Shown: positions 1 to 7,987 of the stretch, in pieces | Numbering within the stretch: the first letter of the stretch is position 1 | How the letters are laid out: every line of letters begins with the position of its first letter | Source of the DNA: Fidelibacterota bacterium | GTDB taxonomy: Bacteria; Fidelibacterota; Marinisomatia; SCGC-AAA003-L08; TS1B11 | Direction: 5' to 3' | Assembly (NCBI GenBank): GCA_004124875.1 | Contig: SCKJ01000005.1 | Location: forward strand, 124,001 to 188,000 | Length of the DNA stretch: 64,000 nt | Notes under the pieces: generated by a model | Seen by the model: the letters and a program-made list of their open reading frames with translations, nothing else | Told to the model about the DNA's origin: nothing | Database searches by the model: none | Position numbers and translations under genes: made by a program

Positions 1-487
1 TGCTCTCCAGCTTATGCTCTGCTGCTTCTTCCAGGGTTTCATCGTCCGAATGAAAAATGCAATGAGAATAAAAGCGAAACCTTGAATCAATAAAGGTTAA
101 GTAGAAGTCATCACTAAAACTATAATGGGATGAAATTGCCTTTCGATTGACCCGCGTTGGGCTAACAAATAGCAGCGCTGACCAGAACTTTAAAAGTAAT
201 CTTAACGATCTCTTATCCTTCAAATGGTCACGTAACTCATAAATACTTAGCATATCGCCTTCGATATCAATTTTATCATCAACATAGGCTTTCCCAAAAG
301 TAAACTCATCGAATCGCCCTGCGAGAAAATCGGTGGACTTAATTAATAACGTAAATTGCGGTTTGTCAGAGCCAAAATTTTCACTTTTTCCCGAAGGGAA
401 CTGGATTTTGCATGAGATTCCGCTCACATCGGCAACTTTGGCAAAAAAATCCGCCCATCTATTCGATAGATAAGATTGTCTTTTCAT
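1..487 (-). CDS. cfa: Cyclopropane-fatty-acyl-phospholipid synthase family methyltransferase, N-terminal part
   Basis: An open frame runs from an ATG at 487 off the left edge, giving 162 residues. Residues 117-128 (AISSHYSFSDDFY) match the I-x-x-HYD-x-x-N-x-FY block, and residues 148-160 (DDETLEEAAEHKL) match the EDPxxTLExAQxxKL block of SAM-dependent cyclopropane fatty acid synthases. These enzymes methylenate or methylate double bonds of membrane phospholipid acyl chains. The SAM-binding core lies outside the window. It is the last gene of a same-strand set with two desaturases, so a shared lipid-remodelling role is likely. A related fatty-acid C-methyltransferase (tuberculostearate or furan fatty acid type) cannot be excluded from this half. 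Confidence 0.8.
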   Translation of the reverse strand, partial: MKRQSYLSNRWADFFAKVADVSGISCKIQFPSGKSENFGSDKPQFTLLIKSTDFLAGRFDEFTFGKAYVDDKIDIEGDMLSIYELRDHLKDKRSLRLLLKFWSALLFVSPTRVNRKAISSHYSFSDDFYLTFIDSRFRFYSHCIFHSDDETLEEAAEHKLES

Positions 488-656
488 TTCGTTTCTCTTA
501 ATAATTGGCTAAAAGTTGATCAAATGATGTTACTCATCTGGAACACTCTGGTTAACGTTTAGGAACACGCAAACGCATCCTATTTAATGATAAAGTTTAT
601 CTTGCGTTCTTGCAAGGGAACTCCGATTTCCGACAATCTGTAGACTATCTTGTAGT

Positions 657-1430
657 TCATTTTGGTAATCTTCCATAACGCCGAAGCCAATCATAGTCGT
701 TATTGCGTGGAATAGCGCCTGTAACACGACAAACTGCACGTTCCATCCATCGCCAAAAGCCAAGAGGATCAAGCACCCTGTTTGCCCAGCCATTGATAAT
801 GCAGTAACGAACATCGTGGTTAGCACGATGATGTTGAAGATGGTGCTTAGTAGACATAAGCATGCCTAACGCCTGCAAAATCAGTACTAGTTTGGAATCT
901 GATTTACGATGCCCAAATTTGTGAAATTCAAGCATGAAGATCATTCCGAGAGAAATAATGATACACACCATGATAGCCGAATGCCCCAATGTTGTGACGC
1001 TGGAATCGCCGAAAGCCGCGATCCAATATACTGGCACCGTAAAAATCAGGGACGACCAGGACATCGTCCCTGCCTCATTTCGAAAGCTATAATGAAATAT
1101 ATGGTGGGGATAGATATGGTGTTCCCGCACAATAGCAACTAACCGTTCGATATATGGAGTTTGTACATCAAACCAGGTGTCAAACGCCCAATGCAGCAGG
1201 CCAGAAAGGAAATCAGCGAGGAACAAGCCAATGACGAGAGTAAACGCAAGTGTATGCCAAGATGGGTTAACGGCCTCCCAGTGCCTAGCTACCCATACTA
1301 TCCCCCAAAGTGTTAACGTGGCGTTTAGTGATAGGCTTATTGCATGGAGTATTGTGTCTTTCCGAGAAAATGCCGGAATCTTTAACTCAGGCTGACCTCG
1401 GGTTACTGACTTTTCGATAGATTTAAACAT
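657..1430 (-). CDS. carF: CarF/TMEM189 (PEDS1)-type plasmanylethanolamine desaturase
   Basis: This membrane protein carries the His-rich signature of the TMEM189_B/Kua/CarF family: HWAFDTW, then HHIYPHHIFHYSFRNEAG, HKFGH, and KHHLQHHRANHDVRYC followed by INGWANRVLDPLGFWR. The family forms the vinyl-ether bond of plasmalogens by desaturating plasmanyl lipids with O2. About 257 residues from the ATG at 1430 fits the usual 270-280. The frame stays open upstream to a TTG at 1472, but neither start has a clear Shine-Dalgarno. About 170 nt separate it from the CFA-type gene and 250 nt from the desaturase, all on the minus strand. Plasmalogen production would also need an alkyl-ether lipid source not visible here. 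Confidence 0.82.
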   Translation of the reverse strand: MFKSIEKSVTRGQPELKIPAFSRKDTILHAISLSLNATLTLWGIVWVARHWEAVNPSWHTLAFTLVIGLFLADFLSGLLHWAFDTWFDVQTPYIERLVAIVREHHIYPHHIFHYSFRNEAGTMSWSSLIFTVPVYWIAAFGDSSVTTLGHSAIMVCIIISLGMIFMLEFHKFGHRKSDSKLVLILQALGMLMSTKHHLQHHRANHDVRYCIINGWANRVLDPLGFWRWMERAVCRVTGAIPRNNDYDWLRRYGRLPK

Positions 1431-1676
1431 TTCTAACAAATGCAGGTGTACGATATTGGAGTAGGTGCCCAATGTGGTAGCTGATGAAAGCGTACTTAGG
1501 TCCCACTGCTATATCCATGGTTATCTTCCATCGAATGCGATTGCAGCGATGATTCGCTCGCTGATATCGATCAAGCAGGGTCAGTGTGACTGTAATGGTA
1601 ACATGGTTAAGAAAAAACGCTGCGCCGTCCAGGAGGTTGACCTTTTCGTCTTGCGTAACTGCCATTCTATGCCAGA

Positions 1677-2882
1677 TCAATCCAGACTTTCCATCTCCGT
1701 TGCTGCGCTGAAGTGCCGCCGGGTGTTCCGGGTGGCGACGGTGTCATTTTCACGCACACTGGGATCATCAGCCTGCCCAAGTGCCTTCAGCCATCTGAGG
1801 TGAATAATGTATGCTCCGATGGTTGTTCTAATTTCATGGTAGGTTAGCCCAAATTCTTCCGCAGTGGATTTAATGATTTCCGTTAAATCGGGATAGTGAA
1901 CGTGGCAAATCTCAGAGTACATGTGATGAACGATGTGGAGATTCAGGCACCCCAGTACCCAGTTGGCGAATGGCACCTTACGGGCGAAATCCAAAGTGGT
2001 GTCAAAAGAGTGTCTAAGGTAATTGTTATGGATGTATCCGTCGCTATCGGGATAGATATATGTTGCCCCTTCAGTGATATGGGCCGGTTGAAATATGAAA
2101 GCAATATGAAAACCGATAAAAAAGTGCATAACCAGAAATCCAAGGACAACATAATACCAAGCCACGTCCAGGTACCACATAGGGATGACCAACATATAGC
2201 AGTAGTAAAACGCCTTGGTAGCCAGAAGAAATACCAGATCCTTCCTATCGTGCCTAACAATGGTGCGATTCCCGAACCGGCTTTTGGAAAAGAACAAATG
2301 GAAGTCTTTAAATAAGACCCAATGGAGTGTTGAAAAGCAGTAGATGAACGAAGCGTATATATGCTGATACCGGTGATTCGGTTGCCTTATTACCCCGGGG
2401 GAGAAGCGAAGCACATCGGGCCCCATAAGGTTTGTGTCCGTTCCTGGTACATTGATGAATGAGTGGTGAGAATCATTGTGCATCAGGCGCCAGATATAGG
2501 AGCTGATGCCTACCAGGTCAAAGGTACGGGAAAGGATGTCATTAACTTTCGGGCTCTTTGAGTATGCTCCATGGTTTGCATCGTGAGAGAGATTGTAGGT
2601 CATAAACAACTGGGCGAAGCCGTGCCCGATATACATCGCGATCAGGCTCGCGGGGGAGAATGAGAATGTTAGGAGAATGTAGTAGGTGGTGATCCAGAGC
2701 GTAACTGCCAGAACGGACTTGAAATACATTTCGGCATTGGCATGCTTCGAAATATTTCGCTCTACAAAGTAATTGTCGACCCGTTTCGCAACCGTTTTTG
2801 AGAATTCGGAGGAGCCGATCTTGTCCCTGTACCTTATATGCCCTATGTAATCCATCTTCTGCACTGGTCCACTAGATTGCAT
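1677..2882 (-). CDS. Membrane fatty acid / acyl-lipid desaturase
   Basis: A protein of 401 residues with the three His boxes of membrane di-iron desaturases: SHDANHGAYS (HxxxH type), HNDSHHSF (HxxHH) and HIVHHMYSEICH (HxxHH). Hydrophobic segments lie between them. Such enzymes insert a double bond into acyl chains using O2 and reduced ferredoxin or cytochrome b5; no N-terminal cytochrome domain is present. The PGTDTNLMGPDVLRFSP stretch after box 2 is typical of acyl-CoA/front-end desaturases, but the exact position of desaturation cannot be read from sequence. It is the first gene of the minus-strand lipid set and could make the double bond used by the downstream CFA-type enzyme (inference). 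Confidence 0.85.
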   Translation of the reverse strand: MQSSGPVQKMDYIGHIRYRDKIGSSEFSKTVAKRVDNYFVERNISKHANAEMYFKSVLAVTLWITTYYILLTFSFSPASLIAMYIGHGFAQLFMTYNLSHDANHGAYSKSPKVNDILSRTFDLVGISSYIWRLMHNDSHHSFINVPGTDTNLMGPDVLRFSPGVIRQPNHRYQHIYASFIYCFSTLHWVLFKDFHLFFSKSRFGNRTIVRHDRKDLVFLLATKAFYYCYMLVIPMWYLDVAWYYVVLGFLVMHFFIGFHIAFIFQPAHITEGATYIYPDSDGYIHNNYLRHSFDTTLDFARKVPFANWVLGCLNLHIVHHMYSEICHVHYPDLTEIIKSTAEEFGLTYHEIRTTIGAYIIHLRWLKALGQADDPSVRENDTVATRNTRRHFSAATEMESLD

Positions 2883-2997
2883 ACCTCACCCCAGCCGTTT
2901 CAAAAGTGTATTTATTGTGATAGTAGTTATAAAGGACATAAATATCAAGCTAATAATGCTTAACATATGGATATCATGGACTAAAAGTAAATGATAA

Positions 2998-3219
2998 AAG
3001 TATATCGCGTGTCCTTATCCATGCAGACAGGTTGATCGCTTCCCCGTCACACTGGCCCGTAGCCAGGGCACCAATCGCGACTACGCTTGGAAACTCTTTT
3101 CGATGCCCAAAATCAGTCCTTCCGCGACCATCCGTGAGGCGGTCGCGGAAGGATACTATGCCAAGGAGGTCACCTTGCCCCTGGAGGGGCGGCATGGGCA
3201 TAGCGCAGATAAACTATAA
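2998..3219 (+). pseudogene. 3' remnant of an unidentified gene
   Basis: A frame without a start codon, opened just after an in-frame TAA, encodes about 73 residues (for example LARSQGTNRDYAWKLFSMPK and REAVAEGYYAKEVTLPLEG) and ends at a TAA. It is GC-richer than its surroundings and reads like coding sequence, so it looks like the 3' end of a transferred or decayed gene. I do not recognise the family. The remaining bases of the 2883-3486 gap hold nothing I can support. Confidence 0.3.
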
Positions 3220-3486
3220 TTTATAAATCTCGGCCCTCAATTGAATTGATATCCTCTGGGGAAGCTTCCAAAGGGAGTTCGCTAGGGCGACTTATGCACC
3301 CGTTTAGTTGGGATTATGGACGAGTTTTGGGTTGCCATGACTCAGGACAAACTCGATCTGCATAAGAAGGCAAAACAATGATCCAGGGAGAAAGGTAGAT
3401 CGCGCCTACCCTACCCAAGGTTGAGACCAGATACCCCATGTTCTTCTCATGAACCATTAACCGGGATCTATGGGTTCACAGCCAAA

Positions 3487-3846
3487 CTAGATTCCAATCT
3501 CCAATAACCCCTCTCCCTCATTCCAGACTGGGGCGATAATCTTCTTACTATTGATGGTAATATTGTAGTGCTCTACCAGAAACTTGGTGTTAACACGGTA
3601 GGTGGACTTACTTTTCCCGACCGACCTAATCGGTAAGCCGCTCTTAGTGGGATACTTCTTTGGCATGAGTCCGATCTTATTCATATCAGAGTCATAGAAC
3701 AGCTCAGCAAACTTCGCTCTTGGCATAAACTGTTTGTAGGCAGGAGCATTCAGGGAAGCCTGGCCTCCCTTTTAGAACTTTACCGATGGCGGTTTCTGAA
3801 TAGCTTTCCCGCCCTTCTTTGGTGGTGGGGACTTTTCAAATGGCAT
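3487..3846 (-). pseudogene. Small conserved-looking protein interrupted by an in-frame TAA
   Basis: From an ATG at 3846 the frame reads MPFEKSPPPKKGGKAIQKPP and reaches a TAA at codon 25. The same frame continues without another stop for 95 codons through KGGQASLNAPAYKQF and then MPRAKFAELFYDSDMNKIGL to a normal stop at 3487. The shorter product, starting at the internal ATG at 3726 (79 residues), is basic and of unknown function. Continuity of frame on both sides of the stop argues for one ancestral gene of about 120 codons. Alternatives are translation restart at 3726 or stop readthrough. It lies next to the repressor gene in the element. Confidence 0.45.
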
Positions 3847-3955
3847 TACGGCTTCTATATGATGAATTATGAGAGAGCATAGTACGTACTGAAGTATAAA
3901 AAGATCAGAGGAAAATGTATCAAGAAGTTGTTAGCTAGAAATGCGATGCTTGGTA

Positions 3956-4357
3956 TTATTCTAGATTCGCAATACTTATACTTTCTTTAAATATCTCTTT
4001 AGCTCGTTCATCACCATCGCTGTCGGCCAATCGCTGGAAGGCCAGCTTCACTGCTGCTTCAAGAACCTCGTGGTTCTTCTGCCAATACTCTGCTGATAGA
4101 CGCTGTTGTTCGTCATCATTAAGAAACATCTCACCTTTTCCAGTGAGGAGCCAGTTGATACTGATATCTTCACGATAGTTCGTAATTCCGAATATCATTT
4201 GAATGGAAGGGCCGGATCGCAGGTGAATAACATCGTTCATGAAGGCCCGTGAAATACCGATCTTCTCAGCAAAAGGCGTCGGTTTCTCTTTAAGAGCAAT
4301 AAGTAACTGTTGCAATCGCCCAGCAAAAGCCGCTTTATCGAACTTATTGTTTGTCAA
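3956..4357 (-). CDS. XRE-family (phage-repressor-like) transcriptional regulator
   Basis: A 133-residue protein. Residues 10-60 form a helix-turn-helix of the Cro/CI type (LQQLLIALKEKPTPFAEKIG, then ISRAFMNDVIHLRSGPS), followed by the ISINWLLTGKGEMFLNDDE block seen in many prophage and element repressors. The C-terminal third is helical and acidic, possibly a dimer interface. The start must be TTG at 4357, because the next methionine lies inside the DNA-binding helices. A GTTCGTAAT word occurs just upstream of the start and again inside the gene near 4180; whether either is an operator is unknown. It probably represses element or cargo promoters. Confidence 0.75.
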   Translation of the reverse strand: MTNNKFDKAAFAGRLQQLLIALKEKPTPFAEKIGISRAFMNDVIHLRSGPSIQMIFGITNYREDISINWLLTGKGEMFLNDDEQQRLSAEYWQKNHEVLEAAVKLAFQRLADSDGDERAKEIFKESISIANLE

Positions 4358-4612
4358 GTTCGTAATACCATATTATATTTACAAATAATTCACCCGATGA
4401 ATGTGCAATGATTGGAACCAATATAAAATCGCCCAGACGGAAATAACCGTCAGGTGCACTGCCGCCCTCTCTTCAGTTGCAATTGGGTAGGGGGCGGCAA
4501 CCAATTCAGACAGAGGAAAGCTAGGATGCAATGGCGAGTGACGCAACGGGAAAGCATGAGGGCAGTCTATCAATAGCTCAAACTGCTTTGCCTATGTACA
4601 AGGAGAACAAAA

Positions 4613-5677
4613 ATGAAAACGATATCTGCTGTTTTAGTGCTATTTATTCATGTACTTACGGCTCAGATTCCCAAAACGATCGCTTACCAAGGCATCGTCA
4701 CCGATGCAAATGGCACCGCAAAGTCTGATGGCAGCTATACATTCACTTTCAGACTTTTTGATGTCGCCAGCGGTGGTACGGCCCTATGGACGGAAAGCAA
4801 CAAATTAATCGCTGTTGAAGGAGGTCTCTTCAATACCGCCCTGGGTGATCAGACTTCATTTCCACCCACAATCACATTTGATCAGCCATATTGGCTGGAT
4901 ATCCAAGTAGATGGTGAGCAACTTTCAGATCGTGTTGCGCTACTAAGTGTCCCATACAGTATTAGGGCTGTAAGAGCAGATACCACTCTGATTGTAATTT
5001 CACCGGAGGAGGCGCCATACGGCTCCCTGATCAAGGCACAATTTCTAAAGGTGATCAATCCGAGCGGGAGAGCAGCCGATTTTACCACCGAAGGTGGCGG
5101 ATCCGATGCATTATCTGTCTACAACAACGGTACTGGAAATGCTGCACAGTTTACGCAGGGGCAACCTAATGCTAGTAGTCCAGCTGTCAATATTGTAAAT
5201 AACGGAGTGGGTGAAGCGCTTTACCTTGTAACAAATGAAAACACGAATAGCGATCCCGTTATCTATGCGATGACATACGGTACTGGCTATGCAGGCTACT
5301 TTGACGGTGACATTTACACCACGGGCAGTTATCAAAACTCTGACATTCGTTGGAAGCATAAAATCAAGCCCCTTGGCGATCCTCTCAATATCGTACTGAG
5401 TCTTCGAGGCGTTCAGTTCGAGTGGAATAGGGATGTATATCCGGAGCGTAATTTCAATACCGGCAAGCAATATGGTTTCATCGCTCAAGAAGTTGAAAAA
5501 TTGTTACCTGAGATGGTCAGAGACGATAGAGATGGCTTTAAGGCGGTTGATTATCAGAAGATGACCGCGTTCCTAGTGGAGGCCATCAAGGAGCAGCAGG
5601 CGCAGTTCGAGGAGCTGAAGGCGGCCGTTTCTGCACTCCAGGCTCAGTCAGCCTTGGCGTTCAAGGAGTCAAACTAG
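4613..5677 (+). CDS. Secreted protein with C-terminal endosialidase-type (S74) intramolecular chaperone
   Basis: A 354-residue protein. Residues 1-18 are a signal peptide ending in LTAQ. Residues 23-125 form a beta-rich domain (AYQGIVTDANG through LLSVPYSIRA) common in secreted FCB-group proteins. Residues 241-350 are a peptidase S74 / chaperone-of-endosialidase domain: SDIRWKHKI supplies the Ser243-Lys248 pair used for self-cleavage in the family, then GFIAQEVEKLLPEMV and a C-terminal coiled coil. S74 domains trimerise fibres and are then released. AAGGAG lies just before the ATG. The next gene, also secreted, follows in the same direction, so both may build an extracellular fibre or surface protein. 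Confidence 0.82.
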   Translation: MKTISAVLVLFIHVLTAQIPKTIAYQGIVTDANGTAKSDGSYTFTFRLFDVASGGTALWTESNKLIAVEGGLFNTALGDQTSFPPTITFDQPYWLDIQVDGEQLSDRVALLSVPYSIRAVRADTTLIVISPEEAPYGSLIKAQFLKVINPSGRAADFTTEGGGSDALSVYNNGTGNAAQFTQGQPNASSPAVNIVNNGVGEALYLVTNENTNSDPVIYAMTYGTGYAGYFDGDIYTTGSYQNSDIRWKHKIKPLGDPLNIVLSLRGVQFEWNRDVYPERNFNTGKQYGFIAQEVEKLLPEMVRDDRDGFKAVDYQKMTAFLVEAIKEQQAQFEELKAAVSALQAQSALAFKESN

Positions 5678-5742
5678 AACTATATAAAACGCGAATAATA
5701 TTGAAGCCTAATAAGTAAGACCACTTTTAAACAGGTGAGAAC

Positions 5743-6294
5743 ATGAAATTTAAATCACTCCCGAATCGGTTTCTCGCGATGATTATTTCGATCCTGCCTT
5801 TGGCAGCCTGGCCCCAGACCAGTGCTATTGCCTGGTCCTCCTTTGGCGGCGGTTTTAGTGTGTCGGCATCAGCAACAACTCAGCTCATATCCCTAACATG
5901 TATACCATTTATCAGCTCAGCAGCCGGACCATCGACGGTGATTAAAAGTGGGTTCCTCTCTGGCTTACCAGTCCCGTCAGGAGTCACTGCTATTGGCGTC
6001 ATGATTGGCGTGCCAACTAAATTCGCTCTCCACCAAAACTACCCGAATCCGTTCAATCCAAGCACACGAATTGAATTCGATTTGCCCCATCAAATTAATG
6101 TGAGTCTAAAGGTTTACGATATCGTGGGCAGAGAGCTGACTACCATGCTGAATGAATCAATGAATCCAGGTTACCATAGGTTGAACTGGAATGGTCGTGA
6201 TAAGAGGGGCCAACAGGTACCTTCAGGAATTTATATTGTTACGCTGGTGACTTCCGAGTATAGCAAATCGATTAAGCTGGTGTTAATGAAATAA
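5743..6294 (+). CDS. Secreted protein with T9SS type A-like C-terminal sorting domain
   Basis: A 183-residue protein with an N-terminal signal peptide (residues 1-26) and a C-terminal domain from residue 93 (FALHQNYPNPFNPSTRIEF, VYDIVGRELTTMLNE, PSGIYIVTLVT, SIKLVLMK). This is the classic C-terminal sorting signal of proteins exported by type IX-like systems in Bacteroidota, Ignavibacteriota, Neomarinimicrobiota and relatives. The short middle part is Ser/Gly/Thr-rich and has no recognised catalytic domain. It follows the S74-chaperone protein by about 65 nt on the same strand. The domain is the best taxonomic marker in the window. Confidence 0.85.
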   Translation: MKFKSLPNRFLAMIISILPLAAWPQTSAIAWSSFGGGFSVSASATTQLISLTCIPFISSAAGPSTVIKSGFLSGLPVPSGVTAIGVMIGVPTKFALHQNYPNPFNPSTRIEFDLPHQINVSLKVYDIVGRELTTMLNESMNPGYHRLNWNGRDKRGQQVPSGIYIVTLVTSEYSKSIKLVLMK

Positions 6295-6299
6295 GGGGG

Positions 6300-6521
6300 C
6301 TAAAGAGATTCAAACTCCGCATCACTCAGCCTCGAGTCTTTGATAATTCTCGATAGCGTTCCCTTTTTGAGCTTCTCATGGACTGGAATTGTTAGCTTAA
6401 TAATCTCACCGTCGAACTTTTTCTCCAGCCTTACATGGCTTCCTTTTTTCCTCACGATTCTATATCCAGCCTTACTTAAAATTTTGATGAGCTTGTAGCC
6501 AGAAATCTGAGGGAGTTTCAT
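6300..6521 (-). CDS. hicA: HicA-family toxin (mRNA interferase)
   Basis: A 73-residue basic protein with the HicA/YcfA double-stranded-RNA-binding-like fold: KLIKILSKAGYRIVRKKGSH then VRLEKK. His29 in GSHV is the conserved catalytic histidine of the family, which cleaves mRNA until bound by HicB. Its ATG lies 2 nt after the hicB stop, so the two are translationally coupled with the antitoxin first. It is convergent with the secreted protein gene. As a toxin-antitoxin pair it likely stabilises the element. Confidence 0.88.
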   Translation of the reverse strand: MKLPQISGYKLIKILSKAGYRIVRKKGSHVRLEKKFDGEIIKLTIPVHEKLKKGTLSRIIKDSRLSDAEFESL

Positions 6522-6523
6522 TT

Positions 6524-6721
6524 TCAGATTTCAATATTCATAATTCTCCCTTCAGGACTGATGCTGCTTACCTCTGTCTCCAGATGCAATTCGATTGCCT
6601 CTTTGATATTTCTAAGGGCTTGGTCTACACTATCACCTTGAGAGACACAGCCTGGTAGCGATGGCACATAAACTGTAAAGCCGCCTTCATCTTGCTCATC
6701 CAGGACAATTTTGATTTCCAT
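6524..6721 (-). CDS. hicB: HicB-family antitoxin (short form)
   Basis: A 65-residue protein matching the partial RNase H-like fold of HicB: DEGGFTVYVPSLPGC, then VSQGDSVDQALRNIKEAIEL and a short tail. It neutralises HicA by direct binding. The C-terminal DNA-binding extension found in longer HicB proteins is absent, so autoregulation may depend on another factor or not occur. It precedes hicA in the same operon. Confidence 0.88.
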   Translation of the reverse strand: MEIKIVLDEQDEGGFTVYVPSLPGCVSQGDSVDQALRNIKEAIELHLETEVSSISPEGRIMNIEI

Positions 6722-6862
6722 AGAACAATAGAAATGGTGGTGGTATTTAAGTTTTTCTCATCTGCCGGTTGCTGATGATCATGGCACCTTTGGTGCAAGG
6801 CGTGATTCGGGCTCATAATCAGTGGTGCTGACGTATTAATTTCTTGGGAATCAAAAAAATCG

Positions 6863-7714
6863 ATGGGTACGCTACTAACCATGAACAGGGATGAAGAGAT
6901 TGTCAAACAGTACCTGCTTAGTCAGGGGTACGACGAAAGTCAAATCGTCCATGAACCAGATGGAAACATCCCCCCGGACTTCGCAGTGGATGGTCGGCTC
7001 GCCATAGAAGTCCGCAGACTTAACCAACAGTATGCCTTCGAGGATGGGCAGAAGGGCCTAGAGGAGGACAGAATTCCAATCGATCGGATGGTCGAAAATG
7101 CGTTGGCAGACTATGGGTCGTCAGAAGATGGTCATTATTGGCTTGTGAGCTGGCATATTCGGCGTCCTCTTGCAAAAACCGGGATAATAAAAAAGGAATT
7201 GCTAAAACTACTTTCAATTGTCGGAAGCGCGAGTACGGACAATATTGGGACTATCACGCAGCAGATTCGCAACAATCATCCCCAATGGTATCCTGATAAT
7301 CCGTATTGGTCTCCTGATCCAAAATCAGATCGCATTAATCTGTTTCTCCCCTCTGGATTGGGAGTGAGCCTGTCAAAGTATACCACCGAGATGCCACCAG
7401 ACTGCCAGAAATTCGAACCTTCTGCTAGGATGGATTGGGACGCAGGAGGTCGGGTCATTGGAATTCTTGAACGCAATATCAAACACTGCATTGCGGAAAA
7501 AGAGATCAAAGTCGAGCGATATCTCGATAAGTATGAAGAGTGGTGGCTTATTCTCGTGAATCATATTACATACTACTTGCTTTGTGATCTTGAGAGTTTT
7601 GAACAAGACCAGTTGAAAAAAGAAATCCACGTAAATACTCCCTGGTCCCGAATCACAATCGTTAGTCTATTGGAGCCAACTGACTCATTCTCCTTCGAAC
7701 ACGACTCATTATGA
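6863..7714 (+). CDS. Putative PD-(D/E)xK-like restriction/nuclease protein
   Basis: A 283-residue cytosolic protein. Near the N-terminus, PPDFAVDGRLAIEVRRLNQ has the D-x(n)-E-x-R/K spacing of PD-(D/E)xK nucleases, with Arg where Lys is usual. The preceding segment (VKQYLLSQGYDESQIVHEPD) is typical of proteins that identify their substrate domain by genome location. The C-terminal half (YLDKYEEWWLILVNHITYYL) is conserved-looking but unassigned. An alternative ATG at 6881 is possible and neither start has a clear Shine-Dalgarno. It sits alone between hicBA and a radC fragment, with an HNH-like gene beyond. A defence role is inference. Confidence 0.5.
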   Translation: MGTLLTMNRDEEIVKQYLLSQGYDESQIVHEPDGNIPPDFAVDGRLAIEVRRLNQQYAFEDGQKGLEEDRIPIDRMVENALADYGSSEDGHYWLVSWHIRRPLAKTGIIKKELLKLLSIVGSASTDNIGTITQQIRNNHPQWYPDNPYWSPDPKSDRINLFLPSGLGVSLSKYTTEMPPDCQKFEPSARMDWDAGGRVIGILERNIKHCIAEKEIKVERYLDKYEEWWLILVNHITYYLLCDLESFEQDQLKKEIHVNTPWSRITIVSLLEPTDSFSFEHDSL

Positions 7715-7725
7715 TTGGTAGTCAG

Positions 7726-7908
7726 TCACAATTCAAATTTCCCCTTCATCATCCCCGCCTCTAGAAAACTATAATGCTCATTACCTGCCACGATGATATG
7801 GTCTAAGACCTTGAGGTCGAATAGTGCCGCCGCCTCATGTAGAACCGCCTCCTCCCGTACCATGTGAACAGGATGGAGGATTATTTCTAAACATTTCTGC
7901 TTCAGCAT
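7726..7908 (-). pseudogene. C-terminal fragment of a RadC/JAB-domain protein
   Basis: Only about 60 codons remain. LHEAAALFDLKVLDHIIVAG then NEHYSFLEAGMMKG lines up with the C-terminus of the complete RadC gene at 9442-10164 (AAASLFDITVHDHIIVAGG, then YYSFSEKGMLEKG). The JAMM metal-binding motif is missing. It is therefore a relic of a second, related radC, probably left by recombination between elements. Confidence 0.7.
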
Positions 7909-7987
7909 GAGGACAGGAAAGAAGAGGTGTTAAGTGGACAACTTGTCTACGGGAACTTTTATCGCTGTTTCGATTATTCTAACTGAA

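Noticed and set aside
1423-1680. A possible 85-codon minus-strand gene between the desaturase and the CarF-like gene
   Set aside because: It starts with TTG, lacks a ribosome-binding site and runs into the next gene's start. The product has no recognisable features.
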